Assembly (NCBI RefSeq): GCF_039535475.1
Contig: NZ_BAAAXG010000026.1
Span: 310,001 to 374,000 of the forward strand
Length of the DNA stretch: 64,000 nucleotides
Direction: 5' to 3'
Source: Streptomyces showdoensis
Lineage (GTDB): Bacteria; Actinomycetota; Actinomycetes; Streptomycetales; Streptomycetaceae
The translations under genes were made by a program, and so were the position numbers. Shown piece after piece: positions 62,306 to 64,000 of the stretch; positions within the stretch are counted from its first letter, which is position 1; each line of letters starts with the position of its first letter. The notes under the pieces are model-generated. The model did no database searches, was not told the origin of the DNA, and saw only the letters and a list, made by a program, of their open reading frames with translations.

Positions 62306-62494
62306 CCTGCCTCACCGCACCGACAACCCCCTGATGCCTCCGTACGGCCCCGCTTCGTGCCACCATCGTGCGGGCGGTGACTGGTGATACGAGAACAAGA
62401 ACAAGCGACGGCAGGGACTGCGGCGACAGCCGCGACGCCGCCGACGGACGATGAGGCGGCCCGGGCCGCCGCGACACGGCATGCAGAGACGGAC

Positions 62495-64000
62495 ATGGTG
62501 ATGGGGCACGACATCCAGCCTCCGGGGCGGTCTCCCGGCGAGGCGCCGTCCAACCTGCCCGAGCGCGTCTCCGGCGACGAGCCGCTGCTCGCCGCCCGGG
62601 TCCACCGCCCCTCGGACCTGATGCGCCTGCTCATCGGCGTCCTCGCCATCGCCGTCGTCCTCGCCATCGCCGCCTTCGCCCACGGCACGACCTCCGGTCT
62701 GGAGCAGGACATCAACAAGGGCGCCGGCGGCGCCCCCGACGTCTTCGTCAAGATCGCGGGGCTGGTCTCCTCGATCGCCGTGCTGCTGGTGCCGGTCGCC
62801 TTCGCCATCGAGCGGCTGATCAAACGGGACGGGCTGCGGATCGCGGACGGCGTGCTCGCGGCCGTCCTCGCGCACGGCGTCACCCTCGCCACCGACCTGT
62901 GGGTGGCCAACGGCGCGCCCGGCACCATCCAGGACGCGCTGACCCAGCCGCAGTCCGGCGGCGGACTCACCGACCCGGTGCACAACTACCTCGCGCCGGT
63001 CATCGCGTACATGACCGCCGTCGGCATGGCCCGCAGGCCGCGCTGGCGGGTGGTGCTGTGGATGGTGCTGCTGCTCGACGCGTTCACCATGCTGGTCGCC
63101 GGGTACACCACCGCCCTGTCGATCATCCTGACGGTGCTGATCGGCTGGACCGTGGCGTACGGCACGCTGTACGCGGTCGGCTCGCCCAACGTCCGGCCGA
63201 CCGGGCAGACGCTCCTCGCGGGCCTGCGCCGGGTCGGCTTCCGGCCGGTGACCGCGCTGCGCGCCGAGGGCGTGCCGGACGCCGCGGACAGCGGGGACCG
63301 GGGCCGCCGCTACATCGTGACCCTGGAGGACGGGCCGCCGCTCGACGTCACGGTCGTCGACCGCGAGCAGCAGGCGCACGGCTTCTTCTACCGGGTCTGG
63401 CGGCGCATCACCCTGCGCACCATCACCACCCGCCGCTCGATCGTCTCGCTGCGCCAGGCCCTGGAACAGGAAGCGCTGCTCGCCTACGCGGCCATCGCCG
63501 CGGGTGCCAACGCGCCGAAGCTGATCGCCACCTCCGAGCTCGGCCCGGACGCGGTGATGCTCGTCTACGAGCACCTCGGCGGCCGGACGCTCGACTCGCT
63601 GGACGACGAGGAGATCACCGACGACCTGGTGCGCAGCGCCTGGCGTCAGGTGAAGGCCCTGCAGTCGCGCCGCATCGCGCACCGCAGGCTGGCCGGCGAC
63701 GCGATTCTGGTGGATCGTTCCGGCAAGGTGATCCTGACGGATCTGCGGGGCGGCGAGATCGCCGCCGGCGACCTGATCCTGCGGATGGACATCGCCCAGC
63801 TGCTCACCACCCTCGGACTGCGGGTGGGCGCCGAGCGGGCGGTCGCCGCGGCCGTCGAGGTGCTCGGCCCCGACGCCATCGCGGACTGTCTGCCGCTGCT
63901 GCAGCCGATCGCGCTGAGCCGCTCCACCCGCGCGGAGCTGCGCCGGCTGGCCCGGGAGCGCTCCGCCCGGGAGCGCGAGGCGGTGCTCGCCGCCTCCGAG
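62495..64000 (+). CDS. Large membrane protein with kinase-like domain (partial)
   Basis: The window ends inside this gene after 502 codons. The ATG at 62495 has GAGACGGAC upstream; a GTG at 62384 would add 37 residues. Several membrane helices lie in the first 230 residues (for example LLIGVLAIAVVLAIAAFAHG and VVLWMVLLLDAFTMLVAGY). A cytosolic domain follows with kinase-like features: an AHRRLAGDAILVD catalytic-loop-like segment and VILTDLRGG. In Streptomyces such proteins usually continue into a lysylphosphatidylglycerol-synthase-type flippase domain. The role is unproven. Confidence 0.75.
   Translation, partial: MVMGHDIQPPGRSPGEAPSNLPERVSGDEPLLAARVHRPSDLMRLLIGVLAIAVVLAIAAFAHGTTSGLEQDINKGAGGAPDVFVKIAGLVSSIAVLLVPVAFAIERLIKRDGLRIADGVLAAVLAHGVTLATDLWVANGAPGTIQDALTQPQSGGGLTDPVHNYLAPVIAYMTAVGMARRPRWRVVLWMVLLLDAFTMLVAGYTTALSIILTVLIGWTVAYGTLYAVGSPNVRPTGQTLLAGLRRVGFRPVTALRAEGVPDAADSGDRGRRYIVTLEDGPPLDVTVVDREQQAHGFFYRVWRRITLRTITTRRSIVSLRQALEQEALLAYAAIAAGANAPKLIATSELGPDAVMLVYEHLGGRTLDSLDDEEITDDLVRSAWRQVKALQSRRIAHRRLAGDAILVDRSGKVILTDLRGGEIAAGDLILRMDIAQLLTTLGLRVGAERAVAAAVEVLGPDAIADCLPLLQPIALSRSTRAELRRLARERSAREREAVLAASE

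Overview
The window is GC-rich, high-coding-density chromosomal DNA from a Streptomyces (order Streptomycetales). The evidence is the codon bias, frequent GTG starts, ATGA/GTGA stop-start overlaps, and diagnostic gene sets: sigR-rsrA with the 55-residue long-form extension of SigR, a wblC/whiB7-type regulator behind a leader attenuator, adnA/adnB, a mycoredoxin, SARP regulators and a large RHS protein. No transposase, integrase, prophage or CRISPR array was seen. No gene-free stretch exceeds about 270 bases.

Region by region. 1-9.3 kb: a partial TPR-like gene, two HD-domain membrane proteins (one complete HD-GYP, one degenerate), the thiol-stress pair rsrA/sigR with its own SigR-type promoter, an alpha/beta hydrolase, an HMCES/YedK DNA-protein crosslink protein, an M50-like protease, then aroA-rsgA and a small Gdx-like SMR exporter. 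9.3-17.9 kb: a 2127-residue secreted RHS protein with a 145-residue variable tail and a possible two-helix immunity protein, followed by a TetR gene divergent from hisN across a clear operator. 17.9-26 kb looks accessory: a secreted ricin-type lectin, an amidase/peptidoglycan-binding protein and a lectin-CAP fusion that both lack signal peptides, two divergent SARP-type regulators (one with a broken Walker A), and a secreted bulb-type lectin. 26-31.2 kb: a CBS-domain protein, catalase with a divergent Fur-family regulator and an operator inside the catalase promoter, and two identical initiator tRNA genes flanking a Sel1/TPR protein. 31.2-44.3 kb: conserved core genes (UPF0182, PPA1309-like, PDZ-Lon-like protease, moaE, SDR epimerase, zincin, NUDIX, a three-gene TerD/AIM24 operon, a YgjP-like metallopeptidase). 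44.4-64 kb: the actinobacterial ABC1 kinase / whiB7 / uvrD2 / mycoredoxin / nudC / adnB / adnA neighbourhood, ending in an alkyltransferase-like protein and the start of a large membrane protein.

Functionally, much of the window concerns stress survival. SigR/RsrA senses thiol oxidation, and a second perfect SigR-type promoter precedes the mycoredoxin about 47 kb away. CatR/KatA handles peroxide. WblC responds to translation inhibitors through an attenuated leader. AdnA/AdnB, UvrD2, HMCES and the alkyltransferase-like protein act on damaged DNA. The accessory island adds lectins, lytic or CAP enzymes and an RHS protein that probably act on the cell surface or on competitors.
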